Source: Voacanga thouarsii (Eukaryota; Streptophyta; Magnoliopsida; Gentianales; Apocynaceae). Taken from it: a DNA stretch of 64,000 bases. The notes beneath the pieces are model-generated. The model saw only the letters and a program-made list of their open reading frames with translations, was not told the DNA's origin and did no database searches. The stretch covers positions 2,356,001 through 2,420,000 of the forward strand of contig JANUWF010001190.1 in the NCBI GenBank assembly GCA_026120185.1. The letters are read 5' to 3'. The translations under genes and the position numbers were made by a program. Positions 47,992 to 58,504 of the stretch are shown one piece after another. The first letter of the stretch is position 1. Each line of letters begins with the position of its first letter.

Positions 47992-48078
47992 TTATATTTA
48001 CCAAGAAAAAAAGAGAGTGCCATGTGTCATAACAGGAGGCTTCCGCAGCTCCTATTTTATATATATATATATATTTGA
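47905..48078. repeat. Direct duplication of about 70 bp ending in (AT)n
   Basis: ACCAGGAAAAAAAAGAGAGT...GGAGGCTTCCGCAGTTCCTATTATATAT (from about 47896) is followed by ACCAAGAAAAAAAGAGAGTG...GGAGGCTTCCGCAGCTCCTATTTTATAT (from about 48000). Each copy ends in an (AT)n run. Tandem ends of this kind are usual for non-LTR retroelement or MITE tails. Confidence 0.65.
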
Positions 48079-48270
48079 AAAGAAATTTTTCTCGATTGAA
48101 ATTAAAACTCTAATTTAAAATAATATTAATTTAAATAATTTTTATTTTCCAAAAGTTGTCATATACTCATAATATATCATACTTTCTCTCTCAATTCGCA
48201 TTTACTCCACATTTAATAATATTTTATTAAATTTTAATACACTCACTTCAATCTAATCATTACCTAAGTA
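48075..48270 (-). repeat. Dispersed AT-rich repeat, copy 2
   Basis: Its reverse complement matches the repeat at 2690-2935 over most of its length, with blocks GAGTATATGACAAC and TTTAAATTAATATTAT shared. No coding capacity. Confidence 0.55.
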
Positions 48271-48481
48271 CAGACTTGATTTTTAGCTTATGCATTAAAT
48301 ATCTCATAGTAATTTTTAGTACCATTTACAGACTTCTTAGGACAAGTTTAATTTCTCGCAATTTGCATCTTTTACAAGTCCTATAAGACAGATTTAATTC
48401 CTAACTCTACTTTGTAATTTTACGATACAAGGATGACTAACAATCCTTGAACAAACTAATCTTTAGGGAAAAAAGTAAGAT

Positions 48482-48680
48482 AAATTGGTGAGTTTAGTCT
48501 CCGAATTTTTTTATTTTGGTATGTTTGGTCCATTTTCTTAACTCTATAGGTCCCTTATCTTTTTTATTTTGGTACATTAGATCCTTATGGCCACATTCCG
48601 GCGGGTCAACCCGGAATCAACAATTCAACTCTGATATTGACCCATTTTTGCAAGGGCAAATTCGGCATTTCATTTATTTA
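48482..48680 (+). repeat. Left terminal inverted repeat of the MULE
   Basis: Starts near AAATTGGTGAGTTTAG and runs through GGTACATTAGATCC, TCAACTCTGATATTGACCC and TTCGGCATTTCATTT. It is mirrored, with gaps, by 54618-54855. Confidence 0.78.
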
Positions 48681-49083
48681 TACCCGATAAATGCAAATCA
48701 AATTGACCTTGGCATTGATCAAAGCCATCGGGTAAATTTTACCACCAAGTACCACTGGTATCTTTGATCGAACCCATCGCCGTCCTTGATCAAAGCCATC
48801 GCCATATTTGATCCAAATCACTACCGTCCATATGCACAAAGCTATAATTTTTTCAAGATAATGCTAAAAGATGCACAAAAAAAGTATCAAAAATATTATT
48901 TCTTCGTGGGCGCAGTCAGAGCTGTTAAAGGAACTGTAGCCAAGATGGGGAATTTTGCAAGGAATGCTGGACTCGCAAATTGTTGAATGCTACTTGGAGT
49001 AAGATATTTTACAATTTGCATATGCCCGTGAAGTCGTTGGTTTGTCCTCACATTTTTTAATTGGAGTAGTGGAATTTGCATGA

Positions 49084-49990
49084 AAATTTGGAATGAACTT
49101 CCTGATGAGAAGAGAAATGCATTTGTTCGGATTGGCCCATGATGGTTTTACATATATACATTTATCAATAAAGAAAAGGTGTTGGAATGGATGAAGAAAA
49201 AAGATTCTTTCCATGAAATACATTATTGTGCCTATTGTTCTATGGTATGTGGCTTGAGTTTGTTTACATATTTGTCGTTTTCACAGTAAAGGAGATGAAC
49301 AGACATAATACCATTCACAAGCTGTTAATTGAGTTGTTCTTACATGTGTTTTTGTAGGTTTCACTGGTCTCTATTGATATTGTGCAACTTTGGTGAAGAA
49401 TCGGAGTTAAGTGGTCAGTGCATGGTCATATTGAATTCCCTTCAATCTGCAGAATACATAATTGAGGCTAAAATAAGAGTGTATATTAGGCTGTCTTACT
49501 GGTTTTGTTTATTTTTTTTATATATGAAGTAATTAGATACTGTGGTATTTAGAATTACATTTTTATTGTGCATAATTTTGTGCTGGATATATTTAAAACG
49601 AAGGGCAAGCATATGGACAGGAATACAGTAATGAAGATTCCTCTTATGATACCTAAGGTAAGTGACATTTTTACATTTACAATCCATATGTATTTTTTCC
49701 TTTCTTATATAAGGTATGATAATGTTGTACTAATTAGGAGTGAAATAATTTATTAGGTTCCACAACAAACAAATGGGGAAGATTGTGGAGTTTATGTCCT
49801 ATATTATGCCTATTTATTTATGCATAATGCACCAAAAAATTTCTGCATCTCTGAAGGCTATCCATATTTTGTAAGTCCCTCTACTCTAGTTCATGTTTCC
49901 ATAAATGTTGTGTTAATGGATTTTGTTTACGTATTATGGATAGTGCAATTATACATGTAGTTTATTGCAATGCAGATGAAAGAGGATTAG
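49084..49990 (+). pseudogene. Ulp1-type cysteine peptidase (C48) gene of the MULE, degenerate
   Basis: Five exon-like blocks follow the plant Ulp1 plan. About 49084-49244 has IWNELPDEKRNAF, then after a frameshift in an A-run YIIVPIVLW. About 49358-49480 has FHWSLLILCNFGE and CMVILNSL. About 49567-49657 has FVLDIFKTKGK. 49757-49870 has VPQQTNGEDCGVYVLYYAYL. The last, from 49976, ends at a TAG (49988-49990) where the family has Trp. The catalytic His and Cys are kept, but the Asp of LDSL is Asn. Such enzymes cleave SUMO-like modifiers; this one is very likely dead. Confidence 0.8.
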
Positions 49991-50147
49991 TTTATCGTAG
50001 ACAATTTGAATGCCTTTAGACATAGGTTAAATTCTTCAGCTGAAGTTAATATCTTGATCAGTGATACCTTGATCAATGACGACTCACCTACTAGGGGAAT
50101 AGAACAACTTGAACTTCTTACTTCATCAGCTTGTGTAGACTCTGCAA

Positions 50148-53100
50148 GTGGGGGAACTTCTATGGATGTATAAGCAGCAATTTCTGAACAGATGGAAAAT
50201 CTTATTCAAACAGGAGATGATGCCACTGAGATTGAAGTTAAGCTACCAGATGACATTATTAGTTCTGCAGTCTCTATTATATGTAATGATGAGGAGCAAC
50301 ATGGTGAGTTCAAAGGACATACAAGAGTTGAAATACTTGAAATTGAGAATAGATGAAAGCATCTATTGGAACAACGTGACTGACCAGATATACAGGCAAG
50401 TGGTAAGAGTAAGACTAATGCTAGTGATAAGAGCAAGAATGATAAATTGGAATCAGATGATGAGATGAATGCAACTTGTTTGGAGGGTGAATACTTTGAG
50501 GACTCAGAATATCCATTGAGTGATGATGATGACGACTTGTTTGAAGTATTCATTGATCAAAGAAATGAGGATGCTTATGCTGATATTGATGATGAAATTA
50601 GCAGACTGAATGAGAAGACCAAAATGGTGCAAAATTCTGATAATGTGGTAGGTGAGGAAATAAATGTTGAGAAGCTTGATGAATATGCACAAACAATTGT
50701 GGAAATTGGCCAAGAACAAACAAAAATCATTAAAAGAAAGACAAGTGGTATCAAAGGTTCACGAAGAACATGGATGTACAAGCAGACTTTTTAAAAAAAT
50801 GAAGAGGAATTTGCAAATGAGAATGTTGAGCTTGGCCTAGAGGAACAGAGCATGTTAGATACAGACAATGAGTATTTTGATGGAGATTCTACTAGTGATG
50901 ATGAGTAGCCAGGTAGCAAGAGGGCTAAGGCAGTTAGATTTAACGATGAGAGGGATGGACAAAATTCTGTCTTTGAAATGGGCATGCTATTTAACACCAA
51001 AGAGGACCTTAAGGGTGCAATAATAAACCACAGAATCAAGCATGATAGAGAAGTTTTTTTTAAGAAGAATGATAAAGAAATGGCGAGGGCATGTTGTAAA
51101 GGACATACATGTTAGTAGACTATCTATGGACATAAGGTGAGGGATACTCCTTCCTTTCAAATTAGAACTTTACAAGATAAGTATGAATTTTCAAGGAGAT
51201 TGAATCACAATCTAGAAAATACAAAGTACCTTGCAGCTAAATACATTGATGACTTCAAATCTGTGAATGGGGTCAAGGTGGATAAGTTCCAAGATAAAGT
51301 ATACAAAGATTTGCTTCTGAACATTTCATAATGGGAGGTTTATAGAATAAGACGAGAGGTAAAGCTGTTGATTGAATAAAAATATAAAGACAAATAGAAA
51401 TTATTGTGGAGTTATTGTGAAGAGTTGAAGAGAAGCAATCCCGGGACAACAGTTTACATTGATATGGTGCAGAATGAGGACACTGGAGTTAGTGTATTCC
51501 GAAGGATTTATGCCTTGCTGCACTTAGAAAATGAATCAAAGCTAGCTGTAGAAAAGTGCTTGGTGTTAATGGGACTTTTTTAAATGGGTCCCATAAAGGG
51601 ATGTTGTTAACAGCAGTGAGTGTTGATGCCAATAATGACATTTTCCCAGTAGTTTATGCAGTAATTAAAGCTGAAAACAAATCAATATAGAAGTGGTTTA
51701 TTAAAGGCCTAATAGAGGATCTTGGCATATACAAGCTTGAGGAGCGGCGTTTCATGTCTGATAAACATAAGGTATGAAAAAAGCTGTCTTCCATGAACTT
51801 TAATTCTTTTTTTTTTTTTTGGACTTGGAGAACAATTACTTACTAGTTTATTTTGTTTAATTCTATAGGGATTAATTCAAGTTGTTCAACAGCTACTACC
51901 TGGAATTAAACATCGACACTATATCCGCCACCTGCATAACAATTTTCAAAAATCATATCCAAGAGACAAATTAAAGGATCAACTGTGGAAGTGTACTAAA
52001 CAACATACCCCAACAAATTTGAGGCAGAAATGAATGCACTAAAGGACTTTGACGAGGCTGCGTATAATTGGTTAAGAGCACACACTTGTCTAAACTTTTG
52101 GAGCAGATCTCACTCAAGAGAAATAAGCAAATGTGATATTTTGTTGAACAATCACTGTGAATCATTCAATAGGCATCTTCTACATACAAGTTCAAAGCCA
52201 ATTCTGGTGTTGTTGGAGAGAATAAGGGTGTACATTATGTTGAAACAACAAAAGTATAGGAAGTGGATTTTAAAACAACAGGGAAATATTTGCCCAGCAA
52301 TTGTCAAGACACTGGAAATAGTGAAGGAGGCTTTAGCAAATTGGTTTGTATCTTATGCAGGCGAAACTAAGTTCCAAGTTAGCCAGTCAAATGATGAGCA
52401 GTTTGCAGTGGACATAGGAATGCAAACTTGCTTTTTAAGAAAATGGAATATATCAGGTATCCCTTGTATGCATGCTATGGTTGCCCTAGTGAAGTTACGA
52501 GAAAACCCTGAGGATTTTGTGGATTAATGTTACAGCATTGAAGCATATAAGAAGGCTTATGAACCAATTGCTTACCCTACAAATGGGTCTAACAACTGGC
52601 TTGCTTCAAATAGAAGGCCACTAGTGCCCCCAGAAAAATGTTAAGTTACCTAGAAGACCCAAGACAAATAGGAGGCCGGAAATTGGGGGAAATGCAGCAA
52701 GAAGCTTGAAGGTAGACCTCAGAGGATGAGTAGAGTTGGATTTAGTAATAACAAATGTAGAAAATGTGGCCAAAGTGGACATAATGCAAGAAAGTGTCCA
52801 GTTCAGACATATGCCACTGTTGAGCAACCTGTAGCTTGTATGGGTCCAGTGAGTGAAAGTAGTGGACAAATTCCATCAATTGCTGGCCAACCTACATCAA
52901 TAGTATGTGCTAGCTAGGATGATCAGTCCCATGGTGAAAGTGGCAAAAATGTGCCACATGAAACTTATAGCAAACATAGACAGAAGTTGAACAAGTGTGG
53001 TAGATGTGGGCAACTTGGGCATAAAAGTTTAACTTCCAAGTGACCCAAGTGTTGTTCATATGGAAGCCCAGTCAGACCAAGGTCCTCATGGATTTTCAAC

Positions 53101-53410
53101 TTGTGTAGATCCAGCAAGTGAAACTCACATTCCATGTATTAATTTTGCTGGCACAAATGATCAGTTCCATGAAGAGGTTAATGAAAGTGCTAAGGTATAG
53201 TTCATATCATGATACTATTTTTCTACTTTTACTTAGTTGACTTGCACATAATCACTAACTTGAACTATTTTATGTTTTATAGACTTCGAAGAAGGACAAA
53301 AAGGTAATGAGGCCAACAAGATACAGCAAGTGTGGAGAAGTTGGCCACAACAGAGTTAGGTGTCCACGTCCAGGTTCATATCTATATTCTAAGGTAAGCA
53401 TGATGGACAT
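50148..53410 (+). pseudogene. MuDR/MURA-type transposase of the MULE, degenerate
   Basis: An acidic N-terminal part (50148-50910, LSDDDDDLFEVFIDQ) leads to a MuDR N-terminal block (FEMGMLFNTKEDLKGAI near 50970). The DDE region contains GVNGTFLNGSHKG (about 51570), AVIKAENKS, FMSDKHK and, after an intron at 51772-51868, HYIRHLHNNFQ. NNHCESFNRHLLHTSSKP and a SWIM-type finger (WNISGIPCMHAM, about 52445) follow. Zinc-knuckle motifs (KCRKCGQSGHNARKCP at about 52753, and weaker ones near 53000 and 53320) close the region. The first catalytic Asp is Asn (GVNGTF) and several stops occur (for example near 50171, 50791, 51690 and 52525). Confidence 0.85.
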
Positions 53411-54617
53411 GGCTACAAGGAAGCTGGATTAAAATATGGTTTACAATAATTGAAGCATGATGGACTAAAGCTAGTAACATGGCTATTTAGTGATTGTATA
53501 GCTAAAAGATAGCTATTTATTGCAGGCAAATGTTTAGTGGTTAGTGTATGGATGGTTAGTGATTGTAGGCATCTTGGGGTTGTAATATTTTCTACCAGGT
53601 ACTTGAAAACTTATAAGCAGTGTGCCTATTTATAGTAATGGAATGGAACAAGCAGAATTATCTACATTGGTGTCTAGACAATTGAGCTTTTAGTATATTA
53701 ACTTCACATTGTGTAGATCTAGCAAACACAAATTGAAAGGCTACTTAATAAAGATAAAATGAGATACTTTTGATAGTTAACTTGAACTTGAATTCATAGA
53801 CATTTAGCAAAAACAACAACATACACATAATTAGAGCACTAGAAATCCCAACAAGCTGAGTACATAATCATCAAGACAACAAAAACATAAATTCCAACAA
53901 ACTACAATGCTAGAAATTCCAAATGATGTCCACTTTCCATAGTCTAATATATCATCATCAGGACAACAGAAACACAAATTTCCTTCAAACTTCAGTACAT
54001 AATCAAAAGCCAACATTACTCTGTTCATTAAAGAATTGCAAACTCTGTTCAACAAACCAACATTTGCTTTAGTTTATTGATAACCATAACAAGATTATCA
54101 AAACTTAAGATATAAGTATCACACTCCAAAAAGTTACTCGTCTTTTCTGAAATGAGGTTCTTTCTACTTCCATTTTCCTTATCCTTCTCAGTAGGCCAGG
54201 TATGATAATATTCGCTCTGTTGCACATGGGAAGATCAACCTACTGAAAAAATTCCCAACTTGCAAAAATCTTTAAAAAAAAAAAGAAATTATAGTACAAT
54301 GATCGACCGATACATACATTTTTTAAAAACTCACCCCATTATTTTTACAGGTTACAAATCGCCTTCCTAGATTTTGATCTGTACATGAGGTCCGAATAAT
54401 AGTTGCAAACCCACAGCTACAGAAAATTGGTAGGTTACCGGAAGACCTACTTTTCACCTCTTTTGACCTTGATCTTCTGTCATCTTACTCTTCAAATGCA
54501 TGCATCATTCGAATGTGATTTGGTTCTAATTTGCAAAGAGGAAGCTTTGATGTCGTCCAAGATAAGGAAGACCAAGCTCAGTCCATGATTTTGATTCGGT
54601 TTTCATAGTGCCATACA
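53411..54617. other. 3' non-coding part of the MULE
   Basis: About 1.2 kb between the last zinc-knuckle motif and the right inverted repeat. No coding similarity was seen in either strand. Confidence 0.5.
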
Positions 54618-54855
54618 GTGAAATGCCGATTTTGCCATTTAATAAAAGGTAAAATCGGAGAAAAAAAAAAGGTCAACATCAGAGTTGACTTGTTAATTTC
54701 GAGTTGACATGTGGTTGGAGGAACCTAATGTGTCAAAATAAAAAAGATACAGTAACTAATGTGTCAAAATAAAAAAGATAAAAACTTATAAAGTAAAAAA
54801 CAAAGAAATTAAACATGTCAAAATAAAAAAATTCAGTGACTAAACTCATTAATTT
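54618..54855 (-). repeat. Right terminal inverted repeat of the MULE
   Basis: In reverse complement it reads AAATTAATGAGTTTAGTCAC ... ACACATTAG ... TCAACTCTGATGTTGACC ... ATCGGCATTTCAC, matching the left repeat with some insertions. It includes an extra copy of a TGTCAAAATAAAAAAGATA unit. Confidence 0.78.
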
Positions 54856-55002
54856 GTTAAAAAAATAACTAAAAAAGTGAAAAATTTTGCTATGGCTATT
54901 GCCGTACTAAACCCCTAGCAAATCCGAAATCCAAAGTACTTGCCTAAGTAGAAGAGAGGAGAAGGGGCTCTTCTGAAGTTCCTCTCTGCTGGCAGGGCAA
55001 TC

Positions 55003-57384
55003 ATGGGATATATACAAGAAGCCCGTGAAAATCACGTTAAGAAGAAGGTGGAAGAAGGTATCAAATGGCTTTTCTGTGACATCGCATCATGTTGGTCTTT
55101 GCATTAATACCAATCGATGAAATGTTTCCTGAAGTTTTATCCTTTGAATGGTTCTGAAATGAATTTCCAGTAGTTCATTTATTTGATTTTCACCTTTTTA
55201 TGCAAATTTCTTCGAAGAGGGGAAGTGGGCTGCTGCAATCTTCTTCCTCCGGTTCATTTTGTAGTTCAAAACTTGGTGTATCGATATATCTGGGCGAGTT
55301 TTTATTCCGAAGCTCTTGAAGTTCTTGATCTTAATGTAGCTTGTTTTGAGTTATTAATTGGTCAATAGTGATATTACTTGCAGCTCTAAGCAATCAGATA
55401 TAGACTCTACTCTGGCTTTATGTAATCTTGCCTTCCCTTTATGTCTTAGTCAATTCTTGCTTCAAAGCTTTAAACTTCAGTTTTGTTCCATGAGTAATTC
55501 TTTGCAATTCTGGTGCGGTGTATGCTAAATGCGATATTAAGATTCGCTGCGTTTAGTATGGAGATGTATATCACCACATAATTTTGGGTTTGGGCCTAAT
55601 TTTGGAGTTAATATAGCTGTTTTGGCTATAGAATTGCTGATGTGATGTGAAAGTGTTTTGACTTTTGTATTGTCCAAGTGGCCTAGTGGTTTTCATGGTC
55701 ACATTTTGTGCATGTAGTGTCGAATGAAGTTGGTTCTCTTATATATACTGTGGCTTTTTATGCCAATACAATTCAAAATGTACTGTTTTCTATGCAGTTT
55801 TTAAATCTCTAAGATATTCGTTCTATGTTCATAGCTTGTTTAGTACTGTGAGGGGCTTCCTCTGTCAGATCCATAAGGTACTTGTCAATTGGCATGGTCT
55901 TCAGAATGTCTTTATAGTTTGCCTTACATTCATGAATGAAAACAAATATGATATTGAGAGAAAGCTAGGTGCTTTCAGTTCCTTGCTACTTCATTCCAAT
56001 CATGCAAGCAAAATTTGATATTACAATCTTTGATCGTCTCTAATTTCTGTTTTTCAATTATGAGATGCAAGTTTTAATTTATCAGCAAAAATTCAGCTTT
56101 ACGCAGCAAAATGAAGCAGAAGGCACTGAAAGAATGCGATCAGTACACTGCAAAATATGCTGAATGTGCAGTAGGAAGAACATTATCTGTTGTCTGGCAA
56201 TGTCGTAAACAAGCTAAAGAATTGAATGAATGCCTTCATCAGTTGTAAGTTTGATCAAATTGATGCAGTTTTGATCAGATGCGAATAGCATCATGTAGGC
56301 ATCATGTAGGTCTGTAATATCTGTTTGTCTATAGTTGATTTGTGCATGGAGTAAGCTGTGCAGTACTATTTCATGTTGATTGTCAATTGACAAGAAGGGA
56401 GGGCAGGGGAAGCTGCTTCATTCATGCTTGCTAATTATGTTGGACAATTTGGGATTAACATTATAATTGTTTGGTTTTTTTCACTTCTAAAAGAGCATGT
56501 CTTGAATGGGTAGAGAAGCCACACCATGACATCATCTGAAGCTTATCCGTAGTCATGCCTCTGAAAACTTTATCTTGTTTAATGCATCTACAGAGGAATT
56601 TTATACCTACTTCTAAGTCCTGCCAGCTTGTCCTGTGGCCTATAGTGTGCCGGTATTTTCCCTGGGATCTTTAGGACTATGAGCATGGTAAAGCCTTGAC
56701 TTTGAACATAGGCAACTTAGCAAGGACTGGAACATATGGTGATTGGGTCATCTATTGCTATCATACAATGATATAGTGCAAAATTTTGAAACATCAAGTC
56801 AGGGAATCCTGTCACTTTATCAGAGACTGTGGCATAATAGAAAACTGATGGAATGGTGTCAAAGCTCATTTATTTGTTTATAACTACTAAAGGTTCACTG
56901 TAGGCATAGATGGTGTTAAGAGATTCTCTTTATCGCAGCATTTATAAATTACCACTTGATTGGTTCCTTATTTTGCTCCGATCTATACATTTCAACATCT
57001 GAATGATCAACTTAAAAAGGACTAAATAGTCTGTCATAATCACTATGTATGTATCTATTCACCTTCACTTCATTTTGGAACTTTGAAGTAGCAAAAAAGT
57101 AAGTATTCAGTATCTTGGACATGAATAATATTGCAGAAAAAGGATAGATTGATTTCTAAGCAGCTCTCTACTCTCTTTTTGTTTAAATTGCTGCCAAAAA
57201 TCATAGATTTCTGTTTGAAATTTATATACTCATTCTGGTCAAAGCCTCTTGAAATATTATGTTTAGAAATCTCTGAATATTGTTCTATTTTTTCTTTTCT
57301 TGCAGCACCAACGATTCTGTGTTGGAAGAAATGAAGAAAGAATACGTGCTTCAACAAGATGGGAAAGGATCTCTAAGGGCTTGA
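55003..57384 (+). CDS. Cmc1-like twin CX9C protein for cytochrome c oxidase biogenesis
   Basis: Three exons: 55003-55057, 56097-56244, 57306-57384 (282 nt, 93 aa). The protein starts MGYIQEARENHVKKKVEE. It contains two CX9C pairs (CDQYTAKYAEC and CRKQAKELNEC) spaced as in the CHCH/Cmc1 family, and ends LQQDGKGSLRA. These small proteins enter the mitochondrial intermembrane space through Mia40, which forms their two disulfides. Yeast Cmc1 stabilises newly made Cox1 during complex IV assembly. Introns are long for such a small gene (1039 and 1061 bp). Arabidopsis At5g16060, between RCC1 and CCT6 genes, is the homologue I recall, and the order here agrees. The right end of the MULE lies about 150 bp upstream of the start codon. 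Confidence 0.9.
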
Positions 57385-58504
57385 TTTTGCTTACTTTGAA
57401 TCAGGCAAACTTTTCCAGCTGTGTTTGTTGCCAACCTCTCGTCCTTTGTGTCTCTTTTTCTTTTCCTCTCCTATGGAACACGGCATGAAATGGGATTTCA
57501 GTATCCAAACTAGGCTGAATCTCTTGATGGAACTCGGAGAGTATCAACTGTATGTAGTAGATTATGGCATTTCAGAATTGAACATTTGAAAATCTCTGCG
57601 ATAATTTTTTATAATTTCTATGTTCCTTAGTTCTTACTTTGGCTAGCAGCAGGTGCCAGTTATTTAGAAAAATAGGTAGATTGCCTGCGGTTTGATAAAT
57701 TTATGAATTTTTTTCTGCATGTGAGCCGAAGCAAATTGAGGTTCATCATTCATATTTTAGGATAGCGTTTTTACTGGCACCATAGAGCTCTGTAGGCAAT
57801 CCATATTCTGTTATGTTGGCATCGACATTTTTTCCCCCCCTTTTTATACTTTGGTTTGATATGAAAGACAATTTAGCTCACATTGCCTTAATGTTGGAGT
57901 AAAGATTTGAGATTGGCTGGCGGCAGGTAGAAGCACAAAGTTGGTTTGTTAATTGTTACCCCCTCCTGATAGGTTGGGATAAGGTTTCCATTTTTCGGAA
58001 ATGGTTGTGTTGGGAGGAATTTTATTTGTTGTGTGTGTTTTGGGGAGAGGGGGGGGGGGGGGGGGAGGGGACGGAGTAGGGGAAGGGAGGAGGAAGAATT
58101 AATCACCAATGGTCCTTGTTTAACGAAATCAGAATTGCAGAAGCAACGTAGAAAGGCCTCGTGTTGAGCCGGCAAGCTTCGATTATGCAAATCTTGAGCC
58201 AGAAAAAAGGTATCAATCATTAAAATTTGGAATAAGTTTTCGATGAAATGAAAATTAAAGAAATGAATAAATGAACATCCCCTCATCTTCTCAACGACAA
58301 GTCTACAATAGAAAAAGAAGTCGGAACAAATTCATTTTCCACAAAATTCGGATGGGACACAGCAAAATTACCCACTAAACGAACTTCCACAAAATTCTCC
58401 ATTTACAATGTAGCATTTTGGAGTATCATTTTGGCAATTCAAACCGAGAAAATTAACCTAGAAAATGAGTACATTGAAAACCAAAAAAAGTAAAACAATA
58501 TTAA
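57385..58504. other. Convergent spacer between Cmc1-like and CCT6 genes
   Basis: It should contain both 3' UTRs. A G-run at about 58049-58065 within a G/A-rich tract is the most striking sequence. The minus-strand open frame at 57888-58286 depends on this low-complexity tract (proline run) and is not believed to be a gene. Confidence 0.55.
58049..58086 (+). repeat. G-rich tract
   Basis: A run of about 17 consecutive G, then GAGGGG and further G-triplets, on the plus strand. It could form a G-quadruplex on the plus strand; in the minus-strand CCT6 transcript it would be C-rich. It is also a likely site of sequencing length error. Confidence 0.7.

Larger units (their letters stand above)
48482..54855 (+). 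mobile_element. Mutator-like element (MULE) with long TIRs, Ulp1-type protease and MuDR transposase
   Basis: The ends are long inverted repeats: about 48482-48680 on the left and about 54618-54855 on the right, sharing GAGTTTAGTC[T/A]C, TTTTTTATTTTG, AACTCTGAT[A/G]TTGAC and TCGGCATTTCA in mirrored order. Between them, on the plus strand, lie a Ulp1-like peptidase (49084-49990) and a MuDR transposase with SWIM and zinc-knuckle motifs (50148-53410). Plant MULEs that carry a Ulp1 gene are known as the Kaonashi group, and this element fits that description. Nonsense codons in both genes show it is inactive. A clear 9-bp target duplication could not be fixed by eye. Confidence 0.82.

Noticed and set aside
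50206..51039. Minus-strand Ser/Leu-rich frames across the MULE
   Set aside because: They are antisense shadows of the Asp/Glu-rich N-terminal part of the transposase.
48460..54870. Target duplication AAAAAAGT around the MULE
   Set aside because: Similar A-rich strings lie near both ends, but they do not sit directly against the aligned inverted repeats, so this is probably chance.
57888..58286. Minus-strand open frame of 132 codons
   Set aside because: It exists because of the G-run and G/A-rich tract (a proline-rich translation) and lies in the 3' flank between two convergent genes.
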